Assembly (NCBI RefSeq): GCF_023101685.1
Contig: NZ_CP082164.1
Location: 7,688,001 to 7,752,000, forward strand
Direction: 5' to 3'
DNA length: 64,000 nt
DNA from: Bradyrhizobium sp. 186
Lineage (GTDB): Bacteria > Pseudomonadota > Alphaproteobacteria > Rhizobiales > Xanthobacteraceae
Under the pieces are notes generated by a model. It saw only the letters and a list, made by a program, of their open reading frames with translations. It was not told the origin of the DNA and ran no database searches. Shown piece after piece: positions 10,858-18,571 of the stretch. How positions within the stretch are numbered: position 1 is the first letter of the stretch; each line of letters starts with the position of its first letter. The position numbers were made by a program, and so were the translations under genes.

Positions 10858-11829
10858 ATGAGAGCCAAAGAATTATCTTATAATGCCCATCCGGCGGCAC
10901 AGCTTCGGCATCTGACGATCCGGCAGCTCCGCTCGCTCGCGACGCTCGCGGCCAAGGGCAGCGTCACGGCGGCCTCCGGCCACCTCGGGCTGACGCAGCC
11001 GGCCGTCACCCAACAGCTGCGCCAGCTTCAGGATCTGGCAGGCCTGCCGCTGGTGCAGCGGACCGGCGACGGCATGCTGTTGACGGAAGCGGGCAAGGAG
11101 GTGCTGGCGCTCGCCGAGCGCGTCGAGGCCGCAATCGCCGACTGCCAGGGCGCGCTCGACCTGCTCGCCGGCCGGACCGGCGGCACGGTGCGTCTCGGCG
11201 CGGTCTCGACCGCAAAATATTTCGTGCCGCACGCGATCGCGGCATTCTCGAAGCGGTATCCGAAGATCGAGATCAAGCTCACCATCGGCAATCGCGAGGA
11301 GATCCGCGAAGCCATGCACGGCTACGACCTCGATTTCGCCGTGATGGGTCGGCCACCGGCCGACGTCAGCGTCGACGTCCGTCAGCTCGGGCGTAATCCG
11401 CACGTCATCGTCGCGCGCAAGGGGCACTGGCTGGAGAAGGACTCAGGCCTCAGCCTGACCGATCTCGTGCACGAAACCTTCCTCACCCGCGAGCCGGGAT
11501 CGGGCACACGCACGCTGATGGAAGGCATGTTCCAGAAGTCCGATCTCGAGCCGATCATCGGCATGGAGATGAGCAGCAACGAAACCATCAAACAGGCGGT
11601 GATCGCCGGGCTCGGCATCGCCTTCATCTCGGCCCACACCGTGGCGCATGAGCTCACCGAGGGCCGGCTCATCGTGCTCGACGTTGCGGGGCTGCCCATC
11701 GTCCGGCAATGGTACGTGATCCGCCGCAGCGACAAGGTGCTGCTGCCGCCCGCGCAGGCGATGTTCGATTTTCTGGGCTCGGAGGGATCGAACTATCTGC
11801 CCGACCTGCCCGAACTCGGCGAACGATAG
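10858..11829 (+). CDS. cbbR: LysR-type regulator of the Calvin-cycle operon
   Basis: 323 aa, divergent from cbbF. The N-terminal winged helix-turn-helix is LTIRQLRSLATLAAKGSVTAASGHLGLTQPAVTQQLRQL (roughly residues 20-60), followed by the effector domain with GGTVRLGAVSTAKYFVPHAI and TREPGSGTRTLMEGMF, as in other CbbR proteins. It should activate the adjacent cbb operon and autoregulate. The start is uncertain: ATG 10858 lies in A+T-rich sequence with AAGGA about 16 bases upstream, farther than normal, and the family core begins about 18 residues later. Confidence 0.9.
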   Translation: MRAKELSYNAHPAAQLRHLTIRQLRSLATLAAKGSVTAASGHLGLTQPAVTQQLRQLQDLAGLPLVQRTGDGMLLTEAGKEVLALAERVEAAIADCQGALDLLAGRTGGTVRLGAVSTAKYFVPHAIAAFSKRYPKIEIKLTIGNREEIREAMHGYDLDFAVMGRPPADVSVDVRQLGRNPHVIVARKGHWLEKDSGLSLTDLVHETFLTREPGSGTRTLMEGMFQKSDLEPIIGMEMSSNETIKQAVIAGLGIAFISAHTVAHELTEGRLIVLDVAGLPIVRQWYVIRRSDKVLLPPAQAMFDFLGSEGSNYLPDLPELGER

Positions 11830-11832
11830 GCT

Positions 11833-11925
11833 TTAGCCCATCAGCTTCATGGCGACGGTTGCGGCCAGAATGACGATGATCTGGAGCAGGCGCTCAGTCG
11901 TGAAGATGCGGTTGAAAGTGGTCAT
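11833..11925 (-). CDS. Possible 30-aa single-span membrane peptide
   Basis: A short open frame reads MTTFNRIFTTERLLQIIVIL, then AATVAMKLMG and stop. It has a basic/polar N-terminus and one hydrophobic helix of about 17 residues, typical of small inner-membrane proteins. A GGGGGCGAG stretch lies a few bases upstream as a possible ribosome site. It converges on cbbR, ending 3 bases past the cbbR stop. No function can be assigned. Being short, it may be chance, although the sharp hydrophobic pattern argues for a real gene. Confidence 0.4.
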   Translation of the reverse strand: MTTFNRIFTTERLLQIIVILAATVAMKLMG

Positions 11926-12078
11926 CGCTCGCCCCCGGCCGACGTGAAAGAGATCTCGATCGGGACGTTGCTAGCACACGCAAGCACCGGGACAACACCG
12001 TAGTCGCCATGGGTCGGGCCGGAACCAGCTCTGCTCCGCGCCCGATCTGACGATCGCGCCCTGCGTGATGGTTAACGA

Positions 12079-12279
12079 TCAGGCTGCGAGCTGGACAGCG
12101 GCGTGATCCGCACGGCTGGCGAAATAGGCTTCCAGCTCCGTCAGCGCCCGCGCTTCCCATTCCCCGGCCTGCTCCAGCAGCGACCAGCTCTGGTTCGGCC
12201 GGAAGACAGCGGTCTGGCGATAGAGCGATGCGATCCCGCGATAGCGGCGCACGTTCTCCAAGATGGCCTGGCCGTTCAT
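12079..12279 (-). CDS. Small conserved-looking hypothetical protein
   Basis: 66 aa beginning MNGQAILENVRRYRGIASLY. Start at 12279 chosen because GAGGGAG lies nine bases upstream; an in-frame ATG at 12300 is possible. The sequence is soluble and helical, with a middle segment RQTAVFRPNQSWSLLEQAGEWEARALTELEAYF in which Trp/Leu/Glu spacing suggests an amphipathic helix pair. No domain recognised. I believe similar proteins occur in Bradyrhizobium but could not check. It stands alone between cbbR and a DUF4118 membrane protein. Confidence 0.65.
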   Translation of the reverse strand: MNGQAILENVRRYRGIASLYRQTAVFRPNQSWSLLEQAGEWEARALTELEAYFASRADHAAVQLAA

Positions 12280-12407
12280 GTCCGAAAACTCCCTCGTCAT
12301 TCCCGGGGGAGAAATTGCGGCCAAATCTTTTTCGAAAAGTTAGCGGCGCAGGCGAAGCTGGCGGATGGTTGCCGGACTGTTGCAGGGAAGCAACGCGCCG
12401 CGCCCGT

Positions 12408-12827
12408 TTATTGCGAATTCGTTGCCGCGCTTTCGCCTGAAGCCCTCAACCCGCCACGGCTGATGATCGCCATCGTCTCGCGGCAGAGATCGGCAAGGCC
12501 GATCAGGAGCACGGCAAGCAGGAAGAACAGCTTGATGGAATCCGCATAGGCACTGGTCAACGGGCTGAACTCGAAGAAGGGCGGCATGAACGCCCACCAC
12601 ACCACTGGGATAGTGAGCAGTGCGGCGAACGCCGCGGCCGGCGCACCTGCGAGAACCCCCACCAGGAAAATGCTGGGCAGGAACGTGGCAAAATACAGTT
12701 TTGCGCCGAGCACGACGCAAATGCCCTGAACCATGGCCGACACTGCCACGATCGCAAATCCGAGCACAAACGCCTGCCACGACCATGGCCGTACCCGCGG
12801 TACGCCAAACAGCCCCGCACGAACCAT
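12408..12827 (-). CDS. DUF4118 (KdpD-like sensor) membrane protein
   Basis: 139 aa with four predicted transmembrane helices. It resembles the DUF4118 membrane module found at the N-terminus of KdpD and other histidine kinases: YFATFLPSIFLVGVLAGAPAA, then IPVVWWAFMPPFFEFSPLT. No kinase domain follows, so this is a stand-alone sensor-like membrane segment, as is common in Bradyrhizobium. Function unknown; it could sense ions or membrane state or be a remnant. The N-terminus MVRAGLFGVPRVRPWSWQ is basic, consistent with cytoplasmic orientation. Confidence 0.75.
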   Translation of the reverse strand: MVRAGLFGVPRVRPWSWQAFVLGFAIVAVSAMVQGICVVLGAKLYFATFLPSIFLVGVLAGAPAAAFAALLTIPVVWWAFMPPFFEFSPLTSAYADSIKLFFLLAVLLIGLADLCRETMAIISRGGLRASGESAATNSQ

Positions 12828-12963
12828 AAGCCTCCCCCTGCCGCCTGTTGATCAGGCCCGCTTGCGACCAAAGTACTACAGCGGCGCTGAAACCGCGAGG
12901 CGCAAATCGCATGGTCGTGCGCTTGGTAAACGGCCGCAGGGCACAATCGTACCGCTTCGGGAG

Positions 12964-14157
12964 CTACTCCGTGGCCGCATACAGCAGGCCCGCGACGGGC
13001 AAGGCGAGGCCGATCGCCGATGCGAGCGTCCAGCCGCCCTGCGCGAATGCCCAGGCGCCGAGCGCGGAGCCGGCGGCGCCGGCCGCGAAGAATGTCGCCA
13101 TGTAGAGGCCGTTGAGTCGGCTGCGGTGCTCATGCCCGAGCACGAAGATGGCGCGGAAGCCCAGCACGACGTTGCCCTGCACGCCGAAATCGATGGCGAT
13201 GGCGGCGGCCACCAGGCAGGCGAGATTGAGCGCCGATCCGGCCGCGCCGAGATGCGTGATCAGGAAGCCCACGGCCACGAGCAGCATCGCCACCAGGGTC
13301 GCGGCGCGACTATGGCCGCGATCGGCGAGCCGTCCCGCAATCGGAGCCGCAAACACGCCTGCAACGCCGGCCAGTGCGAACAGCGCGATGCCGCGCTGGG
13401 AGAAGCCGAACTCGCTGGCGAGCAGGAGCGGCGTTACCGTCCAGAACAGGCTGAAGGCGCCGAACAGGCACGCCTGGTAGAGCGCCCGACGCCGGAGCAG
13501 CGGCGTGGTTCGCACCAGATACGGCATCGACAGCAGCAGCGTACCATAATGCATGCGCGCAACCGGCTTGCGCTTCGGCAGCGTCATCCAGAGCACCGTT
13601 GCGAGCACGATCATGAGCGCGGCGGAGGCGAAGAACACCGCATGCCACGACAGGGCCGCCGTGACGAAGCTCGACACCGGCCGCGCCAGCATGATGCCGA
13701 GCATCAATCCGGTCGAGACGTTGCCGACGACGCGGCCGCGAATGGCCTCCGGCGTCAGATGCGCCGCATAGGGAATGATGATCTGGACCGCGACCGAGCC
13801 GAAGCCGATGAAGAGCGCGGCGATCAGGAACGGCAGCGCATGGGTGGCGAATGCGGCGGCGAGCAACGCCGCGGCACCGAGCATGATGACGGAGCAGATC
13901 AGCGTGCGGTTCTCGACGAGATCGCCGAGCGGCACGATCAGGAGCAGCCCAGTACCGTAGCCGATCTGCGTCATGGTCACGATCAGTCCCGCGGCGGCAT
14001 GCGACAGGCCGAGCGCGCCGCTGATCGGGCCGATCAGCGGCTGGGCATAGTAGATATTGGCGGCGACCATGCCACAAGCCGCGGCAAGCACGAAGGTCAG
14101 TCGCTGCGACACCGCATCCGGCTCGGGTGCGGTCTCGATCGTGGCATTCATCGTCAT
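12964..14157 (-). CDS. MFS transporter
   Basis: 397 aa with about 12 hydrophobic segments and an MFS pattern: NIYYAQPLIGPISGALGLS in helix 1-2, GYGTGLLLIVPLGDLVENR (the family's loop 2-3 motif) and RGRVVGNVSTGLMLGIMLARPVSSFV in helix 5. It resembles the YnfM/arabinose-efflux-like drug exporters, probably exporting a small organic compound. It follows a TetR regulator gene in the same direction with a 51-base gap containing the dyad TAGG-N6-CCTA, so regulation by that TetR protein is likely. Substrate cannot be predicted. Confidence 0.85.
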   Translation of the reverse strand: MTMNATIETAPEPDAVSQRLTFVLAAACGMVAANIYYAQPLIGPISGALGLSHAAAGLIVTMTQIGYGTGLLLIVPLGDLVENRTLICSVIMLGAAALLAAAFATHALPFLIAALFIGFGSVAVQIIIPYAAHLTPEAIRGRVVGNVSTGLMLGIMLARPVSSFVTAALSWHAVFFASAALMIVLATVLWMTLPKRKPVARMHYGTLLLSMPYLVRTTPLLRRRALYQACLFGAFSLFWTVTPLLLASEFGFSQRGIALFALAGVAGVFAAPIAGRLADRGHSRAATLVAMLLVAVGFLITHLGAAGSALNLACLVAAAIAIDFGVQGNVVLGFRAIFVLGHEHRSRLNGLYMATFFAAGAAGSALGAWAFAQGGWTLASAIGLALPVAGLLYAATE

Positions 14158-14180
14158 TCACGGTCTCCAGATATAGAGAA

Positions 14181-14194
14181 TAGGTTATTTCCTA
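14181..14194. promoter_or_regulatory. Dyad in the tetR-MFS gap
   Basis: TAGG-TTATTT-CCTA lies in the 51-base A+T-rich gap between the TetR gene and the MFS gene. Arms are only 4 bp. It differs in sequence from the stronger palindrome upstream of tetR, so a common regulator is not assured. It may be part of a secondary promoter or operator for the transporter. Confidence 0.3.
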
Positions 14195-14208
14195 ATTGGT
14201 CAAAACAA

Positions 14209-14829
14209 TCAGGCCAGCAGCTTCATCGCGACGCCGATCAGGCGCTCGCCGTCGAGCGGCAGCCGCGCCTTGCCGACGACGCGCAGGCCCTGCGTCATGC
14301 AGATCATCAGCCGCGCGGTATCGTCCGCATCGACATGGTCCGGGATCGAGCCATCGGCCAGCCCCTCGCGAATGAGGCCGGCGATGAAATTTTCATTGGT
14401 CCTGAGCTGCGCCGTGACGCGTGCCGCGATCCCGGAATCGACCGTCGACAATTCGACCGCGCTGCCGACCACGAGACAGCCGCGTCGCCCTTCGCTGCCC
14501 TGGGAATGTTCGACATAGGAGAGCAGCACGTTACGCACCCGCTCCCGGCCGTTGGTGCCGCGCGCCGCGGCGCTGCGGGTCTGCGCCTGGCGGATCGCGG
14601 TGTAGCGCTCGAAGGCGGCGAGGAACACCGCATGCTTGTCGCGAAACGCCTTGTAGATGCTGCCGGTGGCAAGCCCCATCGCTGCGGTCAGGTCGCCGAT
14701 CGAAGTCGCATGATAGCCGCGCTCGCAAAATACCCGCACCGCCCTGTCGAGGGCGGTGTTCATGTCGAACTCCCGGGGCCGGCCAAGCGGACGGGGGGCA
14801 GGCTGTGATCGGCGGGAGGCTTTTCGCAT
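14209..14829 (-). CDS. TetR/AcrR family regulator
   Basis: 206 aa from ATG 14829. The N-terminal DNA-binding domain is FDMNTALDRAVRVFCERGYHATSIGDLTAAMGLATGSIYKAF (about residues 20-62), with the usual TSIGDL and GSIYKAF recognition helix. The ligand domain includes RRGCLVVGSAVELS and ends with a conserved C-terminal helix. A 5-6-5 palindrome lies 13 bases upstream of its start, fitting autoregulation. The downstream MFS exporter gene is the obvious target. Longer in-frame starts upstream run through a palindromic repeat and were rejected. Confidence 0.88.
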   Translation of the reverse strand: MRKASRRSQPAPRPLGRPREFDMNTALDRAVRVFCERGYHATSIGDLTAAMGLATGSIYKAFRDKHAVFLAAFERYTAIRQAQTRSAAARGTNGRERVRNVLLSYVEHSQGSEGRRGCLVVGSAVELSTVDSGIAARVTAQLRTNENFIAGLIREGLADGSIPDHVDADDTARLMICMTQGLRVVGKARLPLDGERLIGVAMKLLA

Positions 14830-14841
14830 GGCCGGATAATA

Positions 14842-14857
14842 GGGAATGATTGTTCCC
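14842..14857. promoter_or_regulatory. Candidate TetR operator
   Basis: GGGAATGATTGTTCCC is an inverted repeat with 5-bp arms GGGAA / TTCCC and a 6-base spacer, ending 13 bases upstream of the tetR start codon. Its position over the expected promoter suggests the autoregulatory site of the adjacent TetR protein. Seen in sequence; function inferred. Confidence 0.55.
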
Positions 14858-14914
14858 GAATCAAGGCACGTGGTTGTGATTGTTGGGAACGACGCGATCA
14901 GCCACGGATTCGGT

Positions 14915-15039
14915 GTCGTCCTGGCGAAGGCAGGACCCATACCGCGAGGTCTGTCGATTATGGGTGGTATAAATACCGCACGGCTTATCTTCGCCAAAAT
15001 CCTCCCTGGGGTAATGGGTCCTGGCTTTCGACAGGACGA
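14915..15039. repeat. Dispersed palindromic repeat (GTCGTCC type)
   Basis: Outer arms GTCGTCCTGGCGAAGGCAGG and the inverted CCTGGCTTTCGACAGGACGA flank an inner ACCCATACC / GGTAATGGGT pair. It matches in design and much of its sequence the element at 51451-51573. It lies between the carbamoylase stop and the tetR promoter and can fold as a long imperfect hairpin. Confidence 0.75.
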
Positions 15040-15080
15040 GGTTGGGGAGATGGCGTCGCCACGCAACGCGCAAGCGCAAA

Positions 15081-16040
15081 TCACGCCTTGGGCGGCACCG
15101 GCGTCCCGTCCGCCATGGTGGTCCGTCCCTTCCGTTCGACGATCAGCCCGTAGGCCCGGGGCTGACGATGAACGTCGAAGTTGAACGTCGTGCGCTTGTA
15201 GGAATTGCAGAGATCGAGATCGCAGCGGGCCAGCGCGATCTCGTCGCCCTTCGTCGTGCACGCCGCGACGATCTCGCCCGAGGGCGCGATGATGCAGCTT
15301 CCGCCGATGTGGTCGACGCCCTCCTCGATGCCGGCCTTGGCGACGCCGACCACAAACGTGCCGTTCTGGTAGGCGCCGGCCTGCATGACCAGATGATTAT
15401 GGAACAGCGAGAGGTCGTCATGCTCAGGCGCGGGCGGGTTGTGCACCGGCGTGTTGTAGCCGATCAGCACCATCTCGACACCCTGGAGCCCCATCACACG
15501 ATAGGTCTCGCTCCAGCGGCGGTCATTGCAGATCGCCATCCCCACTACGCCACCGAAGGCGTCGGCCACATCAAAACCGCTGCCGGGTTCGAAATAGCGC
15601 TTTTCCAGATGCTGAAACTTGCGCCACGGCTCGGGTTCGGCATGGCCGGGCAGATGAACCTTGCGATATCTCGAGACGATCACGCCGCTCTTGTCGACCA
15701 GAATGGACGTGTTGTAGCGGCGGCTGACGCCGGCCTCGACCGTCAGCTCGGCATAGCCGAGGTAGAAGCCGATTCCAATCTCGCGGGCGAGGTCGAACAG
15801 GGCCAGCGTCTCCGCTCCCGGCATGTCGCGCTCGAAAAAACTGTCGATCTCGGCCTGGTCCTCGAAGTACCACCGCGGAAAGAACGTGGTCAGCGCCAGC
15901 TCGGGATAGACGATCAGGTCGCAGCCGTTGGCGCGCGCCTGGCGCATCAGCGCCATCAGCCGCGCCACGACCTCGGTCCTCGTCTCGGCTCTCGCAACCG
16001 GGCCAAGCTGGCCGGCTGCGACATTCACAAATCTCGCCAC
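15081..16040 (-). CDS. N-carbamoyl-amino acid hydrolase (nitrilase superfamily)
   Basis: 319 aa. A carbon-nitrogen hydrolase with the catalytic triad visible: Glu in IVYPELALTTFFPRW, Lys in YRKVHLPGHAEPE, and Cys in GMAICNDRRWSETYR. The CNDRRW motif and the overall sequence resemble N-carbamoyl-D-amino acid amidohydrolases, which release the free amino acid, CO2 and ammonia from carbamoyl amino acids. No hydantoinase gene is adjacent, so it may serve in pyrimidine-derived or hydantoin catabolism encoded elsewhere. Length and active site look intact. Confidence 0.88.
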   Translation of the reverse strand: MARFVNVAAGQLGPVARAETRTEVVARLMALMRQARANGCDLIVYPELALTTFFPRWYFEDQAEIDSFFERDMPGAETLALFDLAREIGIGFYLGYAELTVEAGVSRRYNTSILVDKSGVIVSRYRKVHLPGHAEPEPWRKFQHLEKRYFEPGSGFDVADAFGGVVGMAICNDRRWSETYRVMGLQGVEMVLIGYNTPVHNPPAPEHDDLSLFHNHLVMQAGAYQNGTFVVGVAKAGIEEGVDHIGGSCIIAPSGEIVAACTTKGDEIALARCDLDLCNSYKRTTFNFDVHRQPRAYGLIVERKGRTTMADGTPVPPKA

Positions 16041-16061
16041 GCCTCGTTCCTTATTTCGGTT

Positions 16062-16165
16062 CTAAAGCGCGATGAGATGAGAATGAATCATCATCGCGCT
16101 TTAGGTCGTTGTTTGAGCATGATCTTTTCGGAAAACCGCTTCGCACTTTTCCGGATCGTGCTCTA
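16062..16165. repeat. Dispersed double-hairpin repeat (AAAGCGCGATGA type)
   Basis: Two hairpins in tandem: AAAGCGCGATGA...TCATCGCGCTTT, then GAGCATGATC-TTTTCGGAAAA...TTTTCCGGATCGTGCTC. I recall near-identical intergenic elements throughout Rhizobiales genomes. It lies in the promoter region of the carbamoylase gene. No coding potential. Confidence 0.75.
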
Positions 16166-16239
16166 GGATCGCTTCGAGGCCGAGCCTATCGCGAGATGCG
16201 CCACGGGCACAGGCCACTCTGCCACTGAATCGGCTGTGG

Positions 16240-16970
16240 AGGCCCGGGACACGCCTTCGCATTCTCGCGGCGCATTTCGCCCGAGTTTTGGCTGTTTCGT
16301 TCACGCCCTTGAACCAAGAGGGCGCAGGGAAGGCCGGGTGCCGGCTGGCACCCACTCATCCGCTGTGCGAAAGCACACGCAGAAAAACTGCACAGCGGTC
16401 AACAGGTGTAGCCGAAACACTCGGCCTTCCCTGCGCAGTGGGTTGACGGCTTATGCCGCGCTCTCCCGGGAGCCGAATTCCTTCTGGCCTCCCTCGCCCC
16501 GCGAATTGACGGCGTGGTTGACCCGGTTGGGCGCTCCACACCTCCGCTAGAGCTTGACCGTAGCAACGACGGCCAGGACCACACGGTTTTGCCGTACGCG
16601 AGTCCACCTATCGCCACAGGGTTCTCCGGCGTTGTCGAATTAGCCGGAAAAATGTTGGCGAGACGAACCGTCAGCGCCGCTCGTCCGCACGTGGCCGCGG
16701 GCTCACAGGGACTACCCGCCCTGCCCGCACCTCTCGTGCCGACGCTGCCGCGTCCACCGCAACCCGGCTCGCATATCGTGACGACGTACGATCGCCCCTC
16801 CTGGTGAGCCGGGATAGGAGACACATACGCCATTTCCGAATTTCGGTAAAGCGGAATATTCTTAGCCATCGGGATTGACACGCGGCCGACACAGCCGATG
16901 CTGGTGGCGCAGAGGTGACGAACCGCGACGCGCAACGCCAAACGGCCTGGCAGGCCTGCTCACTCAGCCG
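16240..16970. repeat. Long repeat-like, gene-poor block with nested hairpins
   Basis: No convincing gene in about 730 bases, although several frames are open on both strands. A 15-bp perfect inverted repeat (GCGCAGGGAAGGCCG at 16322 and its complement at 16422-16436) encloses smaller hairpins such as GGGTGCC/GGCACCC and CGCTGTGC/GCACAGCG. The minus-strand segment encoding MAKNIPLYRNSEMAYVSPIP resembles a frequently duplicated Bradyrhizobium hypothetical, here shifted out of frame afterwards. I interpret the block as a degenerate dispersed repeat; recalled, not verified. Confidence 0.55.
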
Positions 16971-17049
16971 GCGCGCTGGCATTCTCCTTGCTGCACCACG
17001 GTCAATCCCTCAGACCCACGGTGGGTCTGTCTCATAGTGAGGCGATCGC

Positions 17050-17310
17050 ATGCAGCCGACGTCCCGTTTCGAAGCGACTATCCCGACACAGCTCCACGCG
17101 CTGATTTCCGATCTGCGTTGGCGCACGCAGATGCTCGACGCCGACATTCTGGAGGAAGAGCGGAAGGCCGGCATCTCAGACCTGAAAAACCCTGCCTACC
17201 CGATGCTCGCGTTGAACTTGAGGGCTCGGCGCGACAATATCCAGGTGAGCATCACGATCCTGGAAAACCGCCTCGAGAAACGATCGACCGAGTGGCCACG
17301 CGCCGCCTGA
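17050..17310 (+). CDS. Small hypothetical protein, helical
   Basis: 86 aa beginning MQPTSRFEATIPTQLHALIS. GTGAGG about 8 bases upstream can serve as ribosome site. The middle (LRWRTQMLDADILEEERKAGI) and C-terminal part (RRDNIQVSITILENRLEKR) form charged amphipathic helices, perhaps a coiled coil. No domain recognised and no cysteine cluster. It opens a run of small plus-strand genes of unknown function (17050-18763). Coding is supported by typical third-position G+C use in this frame and a clean start. Confidence 0.6.
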   Translation: MQPTSRFEATIPTQLHALISDLRWRTQMLDADILEEERKAGISDLKNPAYPMLALNLRARRDNIQVSITILENRLEKRSTEWPRAA

Positions 17311-17525
17311 TGCGAATGGTGCCGGGCCCGAGCTCGCAACGCGACGATACCCGCGGGCGAGCCCGGGCGATGGCACGATAGCTCTATCGTCTGCGACGGC
17401 AAACGCGCCTGGATCCGCGTTGCCAATCTGCAACGGTTCCCCTCCGTCAGAAGCCTGACAAAAGAAATTCCCATTGCGGCCACGAACCCCGCTCACAACG
17501 CCGTGAGACTAGCAGGGGAACTACG

Positions 17526-17750
17526 ATGCGTGCACAGCGCGTTTGGAAAGTGAATGGGGCCGCCAGCATCGGGCAGCTTCAAACCAGACTGGATGACCTG
17601 AACAAGCGGCTCAATCAGCTCGAAAACCAGCATCCTGAAAGCTGGAAAATGGAGGAGCTGAAATCGAGTGCGCTCGGCCTCTCGCGTGAGATCGACGACA
17701 TCCGCTGCGCCGAGGCGACGGCGGCATTGAGCGAGTTGCTGCGGAAGTAG
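17526..17750 (+). CDS. Small coiled-coil hypothetical protein
   Basis: 74 aa. After MRAQRVWKVNGAASIGQL comes a heptad-rich stretch QTRLDDLNKRLNQLENQHP, then a second helix ELKSSALGLSREIDDIRCAE. AGGGGAAC just upstream of ATG is a good ribosome site. The pattern suggests a small soluble dimeric or trimeric helical protein. No known domain. It is followed 90 bases later by a 37-residue membrane peptide gene in the same direction, so these may share transcripts. Confidence 0.6.
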   Translation: MRAQRVWKVNGAASIGQLQTRLDDLNKRLNQLENQHPESWKMEELKSSALGLSREIDDIRCAEATAALSELLRK

Positions 17751-17840
17751 TGCGGAAGTCGTCGGGGCTCGACGATTCGGAGCGGCCTCGGGGAACCAAC
17801 GTCCGCCGCCGCCATTTGCATGGAAGCATGGAGCTGAATC

Positions 17841-17954
17841 ATGAGCAGGCATCTGACGCGAGCCCATCTCGCGCGCGGCGTTGCCGGCGCGGTTTCTATG
17901 CTGATCCTGTGCGCGACGGCGGCATTCACCATCGCGCGCCACTTCGCGTTGTGA
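17841..17954 (+). CDS. Small single-span membrane peptide
   Basis: 37 aa: MSRHLTRAHLARGVAGAVSM then LILCATAAFTIARHFAL. Basic N-terminus and one hydrophobic helix, i.e. a small inner-membrane protein. GGAG lies 7 to 10 bases upstream of the ATG. The next gene starts 13 bases after this stop, so the two are probably translated from one message. Too short for a family assignment. Confidence 0.5.
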   Translation: MSRHLTRAHLARGVAGAVSMLILCATAAFTIARHFAL

Positions 17955-17967
17955 GGGATAGGTTTGC

Positions 17968-18294
17968 ATGACGTCCGACCCCGAGGAGGCGGTGAGGCTG
18001 CAAGGCTATGGCGAGATGATGTTGCGCACGGCGATCGCGACGCTGATGGCACTCGCACCGCGCGACCGATCCGACGCCGCCATCTTCCGCGTCCGCGATG
18101 GCTCACGACTCGCCTCAAACGAGATCGCCGAACTCGCCTCGGATTGGGGCATGGCGCCGATGGCTGAAATCAGGTCGCCAAAACTGGTCCCGGACCAGCA
18201 TTGGCCTGACATCGTTCGCGGCATGGTGCGCGAGGCGCCGCTGCCATCGCTGATGGTGGCGTTTTTGGTGGGCGTGCTGGTGGCGCGGCGCTGA
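17968..18294 (+). CDS. Hypothetical protein with C-terminal membrane anchor
   Basis: 108 aa beginning MTSDPEEAVRLQGYGEMMLR. GAGGGATAGG lies just upstream. The body is soluble and charged; the last 20 residues (PLPSLMVAFLVGVLVARR) form a hydrophobic C-terminal tail ending in arginines, resembling tail-anchored or glycine-zipper-like ends of small envelope proteins. No domain recognised. It is 13 bases after the 37-aa peptide gene, suggesting a two-gene unit. Confidence 0.6.
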   Translation: MTSDPEEAVRLQGYGEMMLRTAIATLMALAPRDRSDAAIFRVRDGSRLASNEIAELASDWGMAPMAEIRSPKLVPDQHWPDIVRGMVREAPLPSLMVAFLVGVLVARR

Positions 18295-18571
18295 TCGGCC
18301 TCGCAGCGCAAAATCCCGAGCCGGTGCGCTGGAAATTTACGTAGGGTTCGTCATCACCCCGTGCTTGTCAGCCTCAAACAATCTCACGCTTGTGAAGACA
18401 TGCTCCGGTTGCATGTGAACTGGTTCACATCTGCACGTTCCACATAGTCCTAGCGTAGGTGCGGCTCCGCTTGTTTGGTACAGGCCGGGTCTGGGTCGCA
18501 GGACGACCTGGCAGCAAAATCTGACAGCGAGGGCCTGAGCAACCGCCAACCGATCTCCAGAGGAGATTGCC
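18295..18571. promoter_or_regulatory. Intergenic control region with CRP-type site
   Basis: About 277 bases upstream of the small secreted-protein gene. It holds the CRP/FNR-type palindrome listed separately and no open frame of note. The start of the transcript cannot be placed confidently; the sequence after the palindrome lacks a clear -10 box. Confidence 0.5.
18413..18430. promoter_or_regulatory. CRP/FNR-family operator-like palindrome
   Basis: ATGTGAACTGGTTCACAT is a perfect inverted repeat with 8-bp arms and contains TGTGA-N6-TCACA, the classical CRP consensus. It lies about 142 bases upstream of the 63-aa secreted-protein gene and 388 bases upstream of the large membrane-protein gene. 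Its perfection makes chance unlikely. The cognate regulator is not in this window. Confidence 0.6.

Noticed and set aside
12733..14808. 691-codon open frame on the plus strand
   Set aside because: Runs antisense through a DUF4118 gene, an MFS gene and a tetR gene. Composition is dominated by Arg, Gln, Glu and His as expected for a reverse-frame artefact.
16399..16941. 180-codon minus-strand frame in the repeat block
   Set aside because: Only its first 20 or so residues look like a known repeated hypothetical; the remainder is Ser/Gly/Arg-rich and probably frameshifted. It overlaps strong inverted repeats, so I treat it as repeat DNA.
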